From positions 394,553-441,559 of the forward strand of contig NZ_VDMP01000027.1 in assembly GCF_006335005.1 (NCBI RefSeq): a stretch of 47,007 nucleotides of DNA, read 5' to 3'. The notes under the pieces were generated by a model, which worked only from the letters and a program-made list of their open reading frames with translations, was not told the DNA's origin and did no database searches. Source of the DNA: Nocardioides albidus (GTDB taxonomy: Bacteria; Actinomycetota; Actinomycetes; Propionibacteriales; Nocardioidaceae). Shown here in pieces: positions 7,233-15,612 of this stretch (the first letter of the stretch is position 1; the number at the start of each line of letters is the position of its first letter). A program made the position numbers and the translations under genes.

Positions 7233-8144
7233 TCAGCGGCCGCGCTGCGTCACACCCAGGACGGACCGGACGGAGGCGAGTGTCGGCGCGGTGTCGGCGC
7301 CGTGACCCTGCGTGCTCAAGGCGCCCGCGACGAGGGCGAACCGGACCGCCTCCTCCACGGTGTCGCCGGCCGCCAGCCGGGCGGCGAGGGCGCCGCAGAA
7401 CGCGTCGCCGGCCCCCGTGGTGTCGACGGGGGAGACCGCCGGGGGTGGGAGCTCCCCGCGAAGCCGGCCGTCCTCGAACCACATCGCGCCGCGCGCGCCG
7501 AGTGTGACCACGACGACGGGAACCCGCCGAGCCAGCTCGTGGGCCGCCGACTCCAGGCTCTCGACGCCGGCAAGGGTGCGGCACTCGGTCTCGTTGACGA
7601 CCAGCAGGTCGGTCGCCTCGAGCAGGCCGTCGGGGAGAGGAGCGGCCGGGGCTGCGTTGAGCAGGACCCGGACTCCGCGGGAGCGCGCCGCGACGGCGCA
7701 CTGCAGCACGGTCCGCGAGGGGAGCTCCAGCTGCAGGAGGACGACGTCGCACGCCAGCCACTCGTCGGTCCCGTCGGGGAGCGGCGGGACCTGTCCGTTG
7801 GCTCCGCTGGTGACGAGGATGGCGTTCTCGCCCTCGTCGTCCACCATGACGATCGCGCTGCCGGTGGGGCCGTCCACCCGCGCGACGTGCCGCGTGCTCA
7901 CGGCGTTGTCGCGCAGGTGGCCCAGGAGCAGATCGGCCCCGGAGTCGCGACCGACGGCGCCGACGAAGGTCACCGCGGCTCCGGAGCGGGCCGCGGCGAC
8001 CGCCTGGTTGAGACCCTTGCCGCCCGGGCCCTCGCGGAGCCCGGTCGTCGTGACGGTCTCGCCCGGCGCGGGCAGCCGCACGACGCGCACGATCTGGTCG
8101 AGGTTGGCGCTGCCGACGACGGTGACGGCCCCTGATCCAGGCAC
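7233..8144 (-). CDS. PfkB-family carbohydrate kinase, ribokinase-like
   Basis: A 303-residue kinase of typical ribokinase length. It shows the N-terminal GSANLDQIVRV, the ribose-binding GPGGKGLNQAVAAARSGA, the TGSAIVMVDDEGENAI strand, VNETE, and the catalytic DTTGAGDAFCGALAARLA near residue 244 with the general-base aspartate. The GTG at 8144 follows the nucleoside hydrolase stop by two bases. In this operon the natural substrate would be ribose released by the hydrolase, giving ribose-5-phosphate, but other PfkB substrates (for example a nucleoside) are possible. Confidence 0.87.
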   Translation of the reverse strand: MPGSGAVTVVGSANLDQIVRVVRLPAPGETVTTTGLREGPGGKGLNQAVAAARSGAAVTFVGAVGRDSGADLLLGHLRDNAVSTRHVARVDGPTGSAIVMVDDEGENAILVTSGANGQVPPLPDGTDEWLACDVVLLQLELPSRTVLQCAVAARSRGVRVLLNAAPAAPLPDGLLEATDLLVVNETECRTLAGVESLESAAHELARRVPVVVVTLGARGAMWFEDGRLRGELPPPAVSPVDTTGAGDAFCGALAARLAAGDTVEEAVRFALVAGALSTQGHGADTAPTLASVRSVLGVTQRGR

Positions 8145-8146
8145 GC

Positions 8147-9109
8147 TCAGGCCCCCAGGCTCTTGAGCAGGCGCTCGTGGAAGGTGTCGATGTCGAAGGT
8201 CTCCACGATCCTGATGATGCCCGCGGCCGTGGCATCCGCCCCGGCGTCGGCACTCCCGGGGCGCAGGTCGGCGACCAGGGTGCCTCGGGTGGGACCGCGC
8301 CCGGTCTCGACGAAGGCCGGGACGGTCCGGTACGTCGCGAGCTCCGGATCGAGTGCGACGGCGACCGCCAGGGCGTCGTGGGGAACGCACGAGCGGACAC
8401 CCAGGCGCTCCTCGTAGAAGTCCAGGTAGCACTGCAGGATCGCCCACGCGAAGCGGGCGCGGGGGTCGGTGCCGGCCTCGATCCGGCGCAGCACGTCGGG
8501 CGACATCGGGTGCGGCATCGTGGTCTCAAGGCCGACGAACACCACGTCCCACGCGGCGTCCACGACCAGCTGCGCCGCCTCCGGGTCATGCCAGACATTC
8601 GCCTCGCCGTACTCCGTCACGTTCCCCGGTACGCCGACCGCGCCGCCCATCACGACGACCCGGTCCACGAGCTCGGGCAGGCGTGGCTCGAGCAGCAGGG
8701 CGATGCCGAGGTTCGTCAGGGGGCCGATCGCGACCAGGGTGAGCTCGCCGGGGTGGGCGCGGGCGAGGCGCACGATCTCGGCGGGGGCGAGATCGCCGGC
8801 GGGCGAGCGGGGGGACCAGGTGACGCCCGCGTCGCCGAGCCCGTCCTCGCCGTGCACGTGGTGGGCGACGTCGAGGGGCTGGGCCAGCGGCCGGGTCGCC
8901 CCGGTGTGCACGGGGACGGTGTCGAGGCCGGCGACGTCCAGCACGGTGAGGGTGTTGCGGGCGCCGGCGGGGACGGGCACGTTGCCGTGCGTCACGGTGC
9001 AGGCGCGAAGGTCGGCGCCGTGGGCGGCGGCGTACAGCAGCGCGAGGGCGTCGTCGATGCCGGTGTCGCAGTCGATGAGGATCGGGACGACGCCGTGCGG
9101 TCCTGTCAT
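8147..9109 (-). CDS. Inosine-uridine preferring nucleoside hydrolase
   Basis: A 320-residue protein with the family signature DCDTGIDDALALLYAAAHG at residues 13-31, whose aspartates bind the catalytic calcium. The later VAIGPLTNLGIALLLEP and VVMGGAVGVPGNVTEYGEANVWHDPEAAQLV are also diagnostic. It cleaves the N-glycosidic bond of ribonucleosides to ribose and base. Sequence alone does not settle purine or pyrimidine preference. The ATG overlaps the upstream phosphorylase stop (ATGA), and the ribokinase-like gene follows two bases downstream, so release and phosphorylation of ribose are coupled in one operon. Confidence 0.92.
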   Translation of the reverse strand: MTGPHGVVPILIDCDTGIDDALALLYAAAHGADLRACTVTHGNVPVPAGARNTLTVLDVAGLDTVPVHTGATRPLAQPLDVAHHVHGEDGLGDAGVTWSPRSPAGDLAPAEIVRLARAHPGELTLVAIGPLTNLGIALLLEPRLPELVDRVVVMGGAVGVPGNVTEYGEANVWHDPEAAQLVVDAAWDVVFVGLETTMPHPMSPDVLRRIEAGTDPRARFAWAILQCYLDFYEERLGVRSCVPHDALAVAVALDPELATYRTVPAFVETGRGPTRGTLVADLRPGSADAGADATAAGIIRIVETFDIDTFHERLLKSLGA

Positions 9110-9852
9110 GCGCGTCGGTCCGCGATCAGCCGGGCGACGGCACCCACGGCCGTGCCGTGCAGGTCGGCCAGCGACGGCGGCGCGGTGGGATCGACGTCGT
9201 CGCCCCACATCAGCACCAGCCCGCCGGCCCGGGCGCCGAGGGTCCGCGCGACGGTGAGCACGGTCGCCATCTCCATCTCCGAGCACAGGACGCCGAGCGC
9301 CGCCCACATGTCGAGGCGCTCGCGCAGGTGCCTCGCCATCGGCATCCGGTCGGGCTCGACCTCGCCGTAGAACGAGTCCTTGGTGTGGACGACGCCGACG
9401 TGGTGCGGAGCGTCCCGCTCGGTCGCGGCGGCGCGCAGTGCGGCGACGACGTCGGGGTCGGCCACGGCGGGGAACTCCACCGGCACGTACTGACGGGTGG
9501 TGCCCTCGTCGCGGATCGCTGCGGTGGCCAGGGCGAGGTCGCCGGTGCGGACCGAGGGCTGGAAGGTCAGCGACGTGCCGACCCGGACGAAGGTGTCGAC
9601 GCCGACGGCACGCAGCTCCTCGATGGCCAGCGCGGTGGACGGCCCGCCGACTCCGGTCGACGTCACGAGCACGGGCTCGCCGTCCAGCGTGCCGCGCCAG
9701 CTCTCGAACTCCCGGTTGCGGGCGACCTGCGTCGCGTCGTCCAGGTGGGCGGCGATCACCGCGCAGTGGGCGGGGTCGCTCGGCAGCACGGCGTACCGCG
9801 CCGTGTGCTCGAGGCCGACGTGGAGGTGGTGCTGAAGTCCCGGTGCTGCCAC
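9106..9852 (-). CDS. Uridine phosphorylase-like nucleoside phosphorylase
   Basis: A 248-residue member of the PNP/UDP family, close to the length of E. coli Udp. Marks are VLVTSTGVGGPSTALAIEEL, VRVGTSLTFQPSVRTGDLALATAAIRDEGTTRQYVP and the substrate loop CSEMEMATVLTVARTLG. It would split a pyrimidine nucleoside with phosphate to the base and ribose-1-phosphate. The GTG at 9852 is preferred because AAGGAG lies six bases upstream. A longer frame from 9909 would run through the divergent operator. It heads the leftward operon with nucleoside hydrolase and ribokinase-like genes. Confidence 0.86.
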   Translation of the reverse strand: MAAPGLQHHLHVGLEHTARYAVLPSDPAHCAVIAAHLDDATQVARNREFESWRGTLDGEPVLVTSTGVGGPSTALAIEELRAVGVDTFVRVGTSLTFQPSVRTGDLALATAAIRDEGTTRQYVPVEFPAVADPDVVAALRAAATERDAPHHVGVVHTKDSFYGEVEPDRMPMARHLRERLDMWAALGVLCSEMEMATVLTVARTLGARAGGLVLMWGDDVDPTAPPSLADLHGTAVGAVARLIADRRA

Positions 9853-9869
9853 GGCTTGCTCCTTGATAT

Positions 9870-9885
9870 CTGTCAGTGCTGACAG
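9870..9885. promoter_or_regulatory. Palindromic operator between divergent nucleoside operons
   Basis: CTGTCAG and CTGACAG form a perfect 7-2-7 palindrome, 18 bases upstream of the uridine phosphorylase start and 14 bases before the -35 of the rightward promoter. Half-site-like GACAG recurs at 9901-9905. The FCD regulator encoded next to it is the obvious candidate binder. Confidence 0.65.
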
Positions 9886-9898
9886 GCGTACGTCACTA

Positions 9899-9928
9899 TT
9901 GACAGACACCGTAGACCTCTTCTACGTT
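9899..9928 (+). promoter_or_regulatory. Sigma-A-type promoter of the regulator/importer operon
   Basis: A consensus TTGACA at 9899-9904 is followed after 18 bases by TACGTT at 9923-9928. Transcription would start near 9935, ahead of the regulator gene. The TTGACAG also carries a half-site of the nearby palindrome. Confidence 0.65.
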
Positions 9929-9960
9929 CGTCACAACAGCCGGATGTGGGGTGGATCACG

Positions 9961-10794
9961 GTGCATGGAACCGAATCACTGGTGGACGTCGTCCTCGCCG
10001 AGATGGCGCGGCACGACGGCCCGGTGGGTGCCCGCACGCTGTGGCGCAGCGTCGTGGACGGCGGCTTCGACGTCAGCGAGTCGACGATCAGCCGGATCCT
10101 CGGCGAGCTGGACGCGCAGGACCTGTCGCGGGTCGTGGGCAAGAAGGGCCGCGAGCTCACCACGGCCGGGCGTGCCCTCGCCAGCTCGATGCTCACCGAG
10201 GCGCGGCGCGCGACCCAACTCGACGAGGCCCTGTACATCCGGGACCCGGAGGAGCTGCTCGACCTGCTCGCCGCGCGTCGGGGCCTGGAGCGGGAGACCG
10301 TGCGCGCCGCCGCGCTGCGGGCCACGGAGCCCGAGCTGGTGCGACTGGACCAGCTGACCGCCGCGGAGGCCGATGTCCTCGAGGTCGACAACTGGCACGA
10401 CCGGATCGACTTCCACTCCTACATCGGCCGGATCTCCCACAACAAGCAGCTCGTCGCCCTCACCGAGGTCGCCTTCGACCGGCGACGGGCCGCGCTCGAG
10501 CGGCTGATCTTCATGGTCGGCATGCGCACGGGCAACGCCGGTATCGGCCACGACGAGCACCGCGCCATCGCGGACGCCGTCCGCGGCAGGGACGCCGACG
10601 CGGCCGAGACGCTCATGGTCAGCCACATCGAGGCGGTGATGTCGAGCGTCTCGCAGTTCGCGCGAACCGCCAGCCCCGACGTCATCGAAGGCCTCTTCCG
10701 TCAACAGGTGCCGGTCACCGGGGCCCGGCGCGCCCTCACCCTCACCACCCTCATCAACAACCGTGCAGCCGCACGGGAGATCGGAGCGCCATGA
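9961..10794 (+). CDS. FCD-domain transcriptional regulator
   Basis: About 277 residues. The N-terminal 75 residues form a winged helix ([25 protein letters not shown], then [30 protein letters not shown]) unlike the standard GntR head. The C-terminal half is an FCD domain, with [27 protein letters not shown] and the metal/ligand histidines in [14 protein letters not shown] and VSHIEAV. Such regulators respond to small acids or metabolites. GTG at 9961 is chosen over the GTG at 9946 because GGTGGA is well spaced before it. The gene is divergent from the nucleoside operon and overlaps the solute-binding gene (ATGA), so it probably controls both. Confidence 0.82.
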   Translation: MHGTESLVDVVLAEMARHDGPVGARTLWRSVVDGGFDVSESTISRILGELDAQDLSRVVGKKGRELTTAGRALASSMLTEARRATQLDEALYIRDPEELLDLLAARRGLERETVRAAALRATEPELVRLDQLTAAEADVLEVDNWHDRIDFHSYIGRISHNKQLVALTEVAFDRRRAALERLIFMVGMRTGNAGIGHDEHRAIADAVRGRDADAAETLMVSHIEAVMSSVSQFARTASPDVIEGLFRQQVPVTGARRALTLTTLINNRAAAREIGAP

Positions 10795-11831
10795 GTCGAG
10801 TCATCACAGGTACCGGTATGTCGCGCAGGTCCTTCCTGCGGAACAGCTCGACGCTCGGCCTGCTGGCCGCCGGCGCGGTGGGCGGCGTTCCGCTGCTGGC
10901 CGCGTGCGGAGCCGACGAAGGGTCCGCGGGCGGCAGCAACGCATTCGACGTCAAGCTGCCGTGGATCGCGAACACCGAGTACGCCGGGCTGTTCGTCGCC
11001 GAGCACGACAAGCTGTACGCCGACGCCGGGCTCCGGCCGAACTTCATCCCGGGCGGGCCGAACTCGGCCGTCATCCCGCTCGTCGCCTCGCGCAAGGCCC
11101 TGGTCGGGATCGAGGCGATCCCGGAGAACGTCGCCAACGCGATCCACTCCGGGTCGAAGATCAAGATGGTGGGCGCGCTGCTCCAGCGCAGCCCGGAGTG
11201 CTGGGTCTCCCTGTCCAGCGCGCCGATCACCCAGCCCAAGGACATCGAGGGCAAGCGGCTCGGCATCACCCTGGCCGGCAAGAACACCGCGCTGGTGTTC
11301 ATGAAGCAGAACGGCGTCGACACCTCCAAGGTCGAGCTCGTCCCGATCCAGTTCGACCCGGCGCCGCTGGTCGCCGGCGAGATCGACGCCCTGTGGGGCC
11401 TGGCCTCCAACCAGCCGGTCTCCCTCGAGCAGCAGGGGCACCCGGCCACCGTGATGCCGCTGGCCGACTACGGCTTCAACCGGATGCAGAACGTCATCAT
11501 GGTGACCGAGGAGACGCTCGCCGACGACAAGGCGGCCGACCGCGTCCGCACCTTCCTCGAGGTCTCGCAGGACGGCTGGGCCAAGGCGCTCGCCGACCCG
11601 GCGAAGGCGGCGCAGGTGACGGTGGACAAGTACGGCAAGGACACCGGTCTCAAGGTCGAGGACCAGACCAAGTCGCTGGAGGCGATGAAGCCGTTCATCG
11701 AGCGGCCGGCCGGCGACACCCACCCCCAGTTCTGGATGACCGACGAGCTGATCGCGCAGACGATCGAGAGCCTCGGCTTCATCGACATCAAGGCGGACCC
11801 GTCGATGTTCACCAACGAGCTGTTGAAGTGA
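10791..11831 (+). CDS. NMT1/THI5-like ABC substrate-binding lipoprotein
   Basis: A 346-residue exported protein. The signal has a twin-arginine motif ([11 protein letters not shown]12-R13) and a lipobox LLAACG with Cys39, so it is probably a Tat-exported lipoprotein held on the outer face of the membrane. The mature part ([68 protein letters not shown]) is typical of NMT1/SsuA-like binding proteins for pyrimidine-like, nitrate or sulfonate ligands. An in-frame ATG at 10818 is possible, but GGAG precedes 10791. With nucleoside genes next door, a nucleobase-like ligand is inferred. Confidence 0.88.
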   Translation: MSRVITGTGMSRRSFLRNSSTLGLLAAGAVGGVPLLAACGADEGSAGGSNAFDVKLPWIANTEYAGLFVAEHDKLYADAGLRPNFIPGGPNSAVIPLVASRKALVGIEAIPENVANAIHSGSKIKMVGALLQRSPECWVSLSSAPITQPKDIEGKRLGITLAGKNTALVFMKQNGVDTSKVELVPIQFDPAPLVAGEIDALWGLASNQPVSLEQQGHPATVMPLADYGFNRMQNVIMVTEETLADDKAADRVRTFLEVSQDGWAKALADPAKAAQVTVDKYGKDTGLKVEDQTKSLEAMKPFIERPAGDTHPQFWMTDELIAQTIESLGFIDIKADPSMFTNELLK

Positions 11832-12637
11832 GCACCGCGACCGTGACCGCAGCGGCCACCGACGGCATCGGCCTGGAGTCGATCACGAAGTCCTTCGCGA
11901 CGGACGACCGCCGGTCGGTCCTCGCCGTCGGTGACTTCAGCTACACGTCACGGCGCGGTGAGTTCGTCAGCATCGTGGGTCCCTCGGGATGCGGGAAGTC
12001 GACGGTGCTGCGGATCCTCGCCGACCTCGACACCCCCAGCGCGGGAACGGCCCGGGTCCACGGGGTCACGCCGGCCGAGCTGCGCCGCCGCCACGGCATC
12101 GGGGTCGCCTTCCAGGACTCGGCACTGCTGCCCTGGCGCACGGTGCAGGCCAACATCCGGCTACCCCTGGAGATCGCGGGCGGGCTCGACAAGAGGACGA
12201 TCGCGACCAGGGTGGCCGACCTGATCGAGCTGGTCGGCCTCTCCGGCTTCGAGCGGTCGCGGCCCGCCCAGCTCTCGGGCGGCATGCGGCAGCGGGTCGC
12301 GCTCGCTCGCAGCCTCGTCGTCGAGCCGGAGCTCCTGCTGCTCGACGAGCCCTTCGGAGCTCTCGACGACCTCACCCGCCAGCGTCTCAACTTCGAGCTC
12401 CAGCGCATCTGGTCGGAGCGCGGTACGACGACCGTGCTCGTCACGCACAGCATCCCCGAGGCGGTCCTGCTCTCGGACAACATCGTGGTGATGTCGCCCC
12501 GGCCGGGGCGGGTGCTGGAGGTCGTGCCGGTCGACCTGCCCCGCCCACGGACCCCGGAGATCCTCAAGGATCCCCGCTTCCACCGTCTGTGCGACCGCCT
12601 CAGCGAGCTCCTCTTCGCCGGGACCGAGGGAGGCTGA
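11828..12637 (+). CDS. ABC importer ATPase (SsuB/TauB-like)
   Basis: A 269-residue ATPase with Walker [10 protein letters not shown] near residue 51, Q-loop [18 protein letters not shown], signature [15 protein letters not shown] and Walker [14 protein letters not shown]. These features are characteristic of the nitrate/sulfonate/taurine/pyrimidine importer class. The GTG start overlaps the binding-protein stop (GTGA). Together with the downstream fused permease it completes one importer. Confidence 0.92.
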   Translation: MSTATVTAAATDGIGLESITKSFATDDRRSVLAVGDFSYTSRRGEFVSIVGPSGCGKSTVLRILADLDTPSAGTARVHGVTPAELRRRHGIGVAFQDSALLPWRTVQANIRLPLEIAGGLDKRTIATRVADLIELVGLSGFERSRPAQLSGGMRQRVALARSLVVEPELLLLDEPFGALDDLTRQRLNFELQRIWSERGTTTVLVTHSIPEAVLLSDNIVVMSPRPGRVLEVVPVDLPRPRTPEILKDPRFHRLCDRLSELLFAGTEGG

Positions 12638-12640
12638 GCC

Positions 12641-14236
12641 GTGCGTGTGCGCAACGCGGTCCGTAGGTCCGTCGTACCGCTCCTGTCGGTCGTCTTCCTC
12701 GTCGCGGTCTGGTGGCTCCTGTCCGGTCTCGACCGGCTCGAGTCCGTGCTGCCCTCGCCGCTCGAGGTGGTGCGGCAGATGCGCGAGGACCTCGACTACT
12801 ACCCCCGCAACGCCGGGGTGACGATCAGCACCGCCCTCCAGGGCTTCCTCTGGGGCAACGCGATCGCCATCGGCCTGGTCGTGCTCACCTTGCCGTTCCG
12901 CCGCGCGCAGGCGCTGATCGAACGGGTCGCCGTCGGCGCGGTGGCACTGCCGCTGATCGCCGTCGCGCCGGTCCTGGCGATCGCCTTCCAGGGCGACACC
13001 CCGGGCGTGATCCTCGCCGCGCAGGCGGTGATCTTCCCGACCACGGTCGCGGCCATCCTCGGCCTGCGCTCGGTCGACCGCTCGTCCGTCGAGATCGTGC
13101 GCGCCGCCGGCGGCTCCTCCTGGACCGCGATCCGCAAGGTGCGCATCCCCGCCGCGATCCCGCAACTGGTCGCCGGGCTGCAGATCGCCGCGCCCAGTGC
13201 GATCCTCGGCGCGATCATCGGGGAGTACATGGGCGGCACCCAGGGGCTCGGCGTGGCCATGATCCAGGCCCAGGGATCCTTCCAGGTCGAGCGGGTCTGG
13301 GGCCTGGCCCTGGTGACGACCGCGATCGCGGCGGTCGCCTACGCCGCCATCCCCCTCCTCGCGCACCTGGCGCTCCCGTGGTCACGGGTGCGCGCCACCG
13401 TGCTCGGCGCGCGGGCCGACCACGCGGCGACGGGCGGCTGGCGCCAGGTGCCGTTGCGGCTGGTCGTGGTGCTCACCGGCACCGCCGTCAGCGTCCTGGC
13501 CGTCTGGTGGGCCGCCGTCCAGGTCATCCCGGGTGGCGAGTACGTCGCCCGCGGCCCCGGCACGGTGCTGCCGTACCTCACCTCCGAGACCACCCAGCTG
13601 ATCACCACCTCCGACGATCAGCGCAGCAGCGCGCTCGGCTACCTCGCCGAGATGCTGGGCCGCACCGTCTTCGACGCCGGGATCGGGTTCGTGATCGGCC
13701 TCCTCGCCGCGGTGGTGATGGCCGTGCTCGCCTTCCAGTGGCCGTTCGTCGACAAGGCGCTGATGCCTGTCTCGATCGCCCTGCGATCGGTGCCGATCGT
13801 GGCCGCGATGCCCCTGCTCGCCATCGTGTTCGGCCGCGGCCTGCTCGCGATCACCGTGCTGGTGACGATCATGACCTTCTTCCCGACCCTGGTGAACCTG
13901 CTGGTCGCGATGCGCGCCGTGCCCGCAAGCGCGACCGACCTGTTCGCCGCCGCCGGGGCGGGGCGGGTGACGACGCTGCGCAAGCTCTACCTACCGCACA
14001 GCCTTCCGGCGCTGCTGGCCTCGATCAAGGTGGCGCTGCCGCTGTCGATCGGCGCCGCGATGGTGGCCGAGTGGCTGGCCACCGGCAACGGGTTGGGGGC
14101 CGCGATGACCGTGGCCGCCACCGTCTCCGACTACAACTTCGTCTGGGCCGGAGTGGTGGTCGTCCTCTTCGCCTCACTGGTCGCCTACCACGTGGCAGCC
14201 CAGCTCGAGCAGCAAGCCCTCAAGCGCATGTCCTGA
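12641..14236 (+). CDS. Fused two-domain ABC importer permease
   Basis: A 531-residue protein containing two BPD_transp_1 (MetI-like) domains in one chain. Domain one is about residues 1-255 with EAA loop VEIVRAAGGSSWTAIRKVRIPAAIP. Domain two is about 275-530 with LFAAAGAGRVTTLRKLYLPHSLP. Each half has five to six membrane segments. Most SsuC/ThiX-type permeases are about 250-280 residues and work as homodimers, so this gene supplies both halves as one polypeptide. The GTG at 12641 lies three bases after the ATPase stop. The two halves differ, suggesting an asymmetric channel. Confidence 0.88.
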   Translation: MRVRNAVRRSVVPLLSVVFLVAVWWLLSGLDRLESVLPSPLEVVRQMREDLDYYPRNAGVTISTALQGFLWGNAIAIGLVVLTLPFRRAQALIERVAVGAVALPLIAVAPVLAIAFQGDTPGVILAAQAVIFPTTVAAILGLRSVDRSSVEIVRAAGGSSWTAIRKVRIPAAIPQLVAGLQIAAPSAILGAIIGEYMGGTQGLGVAMIQAQGSFQVERVWGLALVTTAIAAVAYAAIPLLAHLALPWSRVRATVLGARADHAATGGWRQVPLRLVVVLTGTAVSVLAVWWAAVQVIPGGEYVARGPGTVLPYLTSETTQLITTSDDQRSSALGYLAEMLGRTVFDAGIGFVIGLLAAVVMAVLAFQWPFVDKALMPVSIALRSVPIVAAMPLLAIVFGRGLLAITVLVTIMTFFPTLVNLLVAMRAVPASATDLFAAAGAGRVTTLRKLYLPHSLPALLASIKVALPLSIGAAMVAEWLATGNGLGAAMTVAATVSDYNFVWAGVVVVLFASLVAYHVAAQLEQQALKRMS

Positions 14237-14278
14237 CCGGGCACCCCCGCGCTCCACCTCCTCCGAAAGGACAAAGCG

Positions 14279-15481
14279 TTGACCCGCACCACCCTTCTCA
14301 ACTGCCGGATCGACGGCGACGACAAGCAGCACGACCTGCACCTCGCCGACGGCGTGATCGCCGAGATCGTGCCGAGCACCGGCGCGGATCCCGGACTGCC
14401 CGCGGACGAGGTCGTCGACGTCGCCGGGAAGATCGTGCTGCCCAGCTTCGTCGACGGCCACTGCCACGCCGACAAGAGCCTGTGGGGTGAGCCCTGGTCG
14501 CGGCGCGACTCGGTCGAGATCTCGATGGACCAGATGTTCGAGGACACCTTGCGGCAGTGGGCCGAGGTGAGCACCCCGGTGCACACCCGGGCGGGTGCCT
14601 TCATGCGGGAGTGCGTCGCCCACGGCTCGACCCACCTGCGCGCCTTCGCGGACGTCGATCCCGCCATCGGCCTGGAGGGCGTGCACGCCATGCTCGCGCT
14701 GAAGCAGGAGCTCGCGGCCGCGGCCGACATCGAGGTCGTCGCCTTCCCCCAGCTCGGCCTTCTTCGCCGGCCCGGGAACGACGCCCTGCTCGAGGAGGCG
14801 CTGCGCGAGGGGGCCGACGCGGTCGGCGGCCTGGACCCGGCCGGCGTCGACGGGGATGCGGGCAAGGTGCTCGACACGGTCTTCGGCCTGGCCGACAAGC
14901 ACGGCGCGAAGGTCGACTTCCACATGCACGAGGAGGGCGAGCTGGGGCTGTGGCTGATGAAGCAGATCGCCCAGCGCACGGTGGCCCTCGGCATGCAGGG
15001 CAAGGTCACGCTCTGCGACGTGTTCAGCCTCGCCTACCTCGACCGGGAGGCCACCAAGGCGGCCGGGACCGTGCTCGCCGAGGCCGGCATCACCGTCGCG
15101 GTGGGGGTCCACGGCCTCCTGCCGGTGCCGGACGTCCTCACCCTCCACGAGGTCGGGGTCGGCATGTGTCTGGGCTCGGACTCCTCCCGCAGTCAGTGGT
15201 CGCCCTGGGGCGACGGCGACATGCTGTCGCGGGCGACCTTCCTGGCCTACAAGTCCTACTTCCGGCGCGACGTGGACCTCGAGTTCGCGCTCAGCCTGAC
15301 GAACCGGCTCGGGCGTGCCGGCCTCGGCCTTGCGGCCAACGAGGTCCGCGTCGGCGACCCGGCGGACCTCGTCGTCCTGCCCGGGCAGGCGCTGGGCGAG
15401 ATCGTCGTCTCCCCGCCGTCCGGCCGGCTGGTGCTCAAGGCCGGCGCCGTGGTGGCGCGCGACGGGGTCCTCGTCGACTGA
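14279..15481 (+). CDS. Cytosine deaminase/AtzC-like amidohydrolase with changed active site
   Basis: A 400-residue TIM-barrel metallohydrolase. Metal-binding HCHADK lies at residues 61-66 (H61, H63), HMHEE at 215-219 (H215, E218) and GSDSS with D301. These positions match CodA H61, H63, H214, E217 and D313. The position of CodA His246, which stabilises the hydrated base, is Asp247 here (LCDVFSLAYL), so the reaction or substrate may differ from cytosine deamination. TTG at 14279 has AAAGGA eight bases upstream. It is the last gene of the importer operon, so its substrate is probably the imported compound. It could also be an N-substituted aminopyrimidine or triazine hydrolase. Confidence 0.82.
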   Translation: MTRTTLLNCRIDGDDKQHDLHLADGVIAEIVPSTGADPGLPADEVVDVAGKIVLPSFVDGHCHADKSLWGEPWSRRDSVEISMDQMFEDTLRQWAEVSTPVHTRAGAFMRECVAHGSTHLRAFADVDPAIGLEGVHAMLALKQELAAAADIEVVAFPQLGLLRRPGNDALLEEALREGADAVGGLDPAGVDGDAGKVLDTVFGLADKHGAKVDFHMHEEGELGLWLMKQIAQRTVALGMQGKVTLCDVFSLAYLDREATKAAGTVLAEAGITVAVGVHGLLPVPDVLTLHEVGVGMCLGSDSSRSQWSPWGDGDMLSRATFLAYKSYFRRDVDLEFALSLTNRLGRAGLGLAANEVRVGDPADLVVLPGQALGEIVVSPPSGRLVLKAGAVVARDGVLVD

Positions 15482-15488
15482 CCTCACC

Positions 15489-15507
15489 GGCCGGCCCTCG
15501 GCCGGCC
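15489..15507 (+). terminator. Terminator of the importer operon
   Basis: GGCCGGCC is followed by a three-base loop and a second GGCCGGCC, an 8-bp self-complementary stem eight bases after the aminohydrolase stop. Confidence 0.7.
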
Positions 15508-15612
15508 CGTGTCAGGGACACGACCGGGACACCGACGGGGACAAGGACCGGGACCGAACTGAGGACAACACGCCGTTCTCCACGGGACGAGCGGCCTCCT
15601 AGCGTCCCCGCC

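Noticed and set aside
9853..9909. Upstream start for the uridine phosphorylase at 9909
   Set aside because: It would translate through the palindromic operator, and a good AAGGAG sits before the GTG at 9852.
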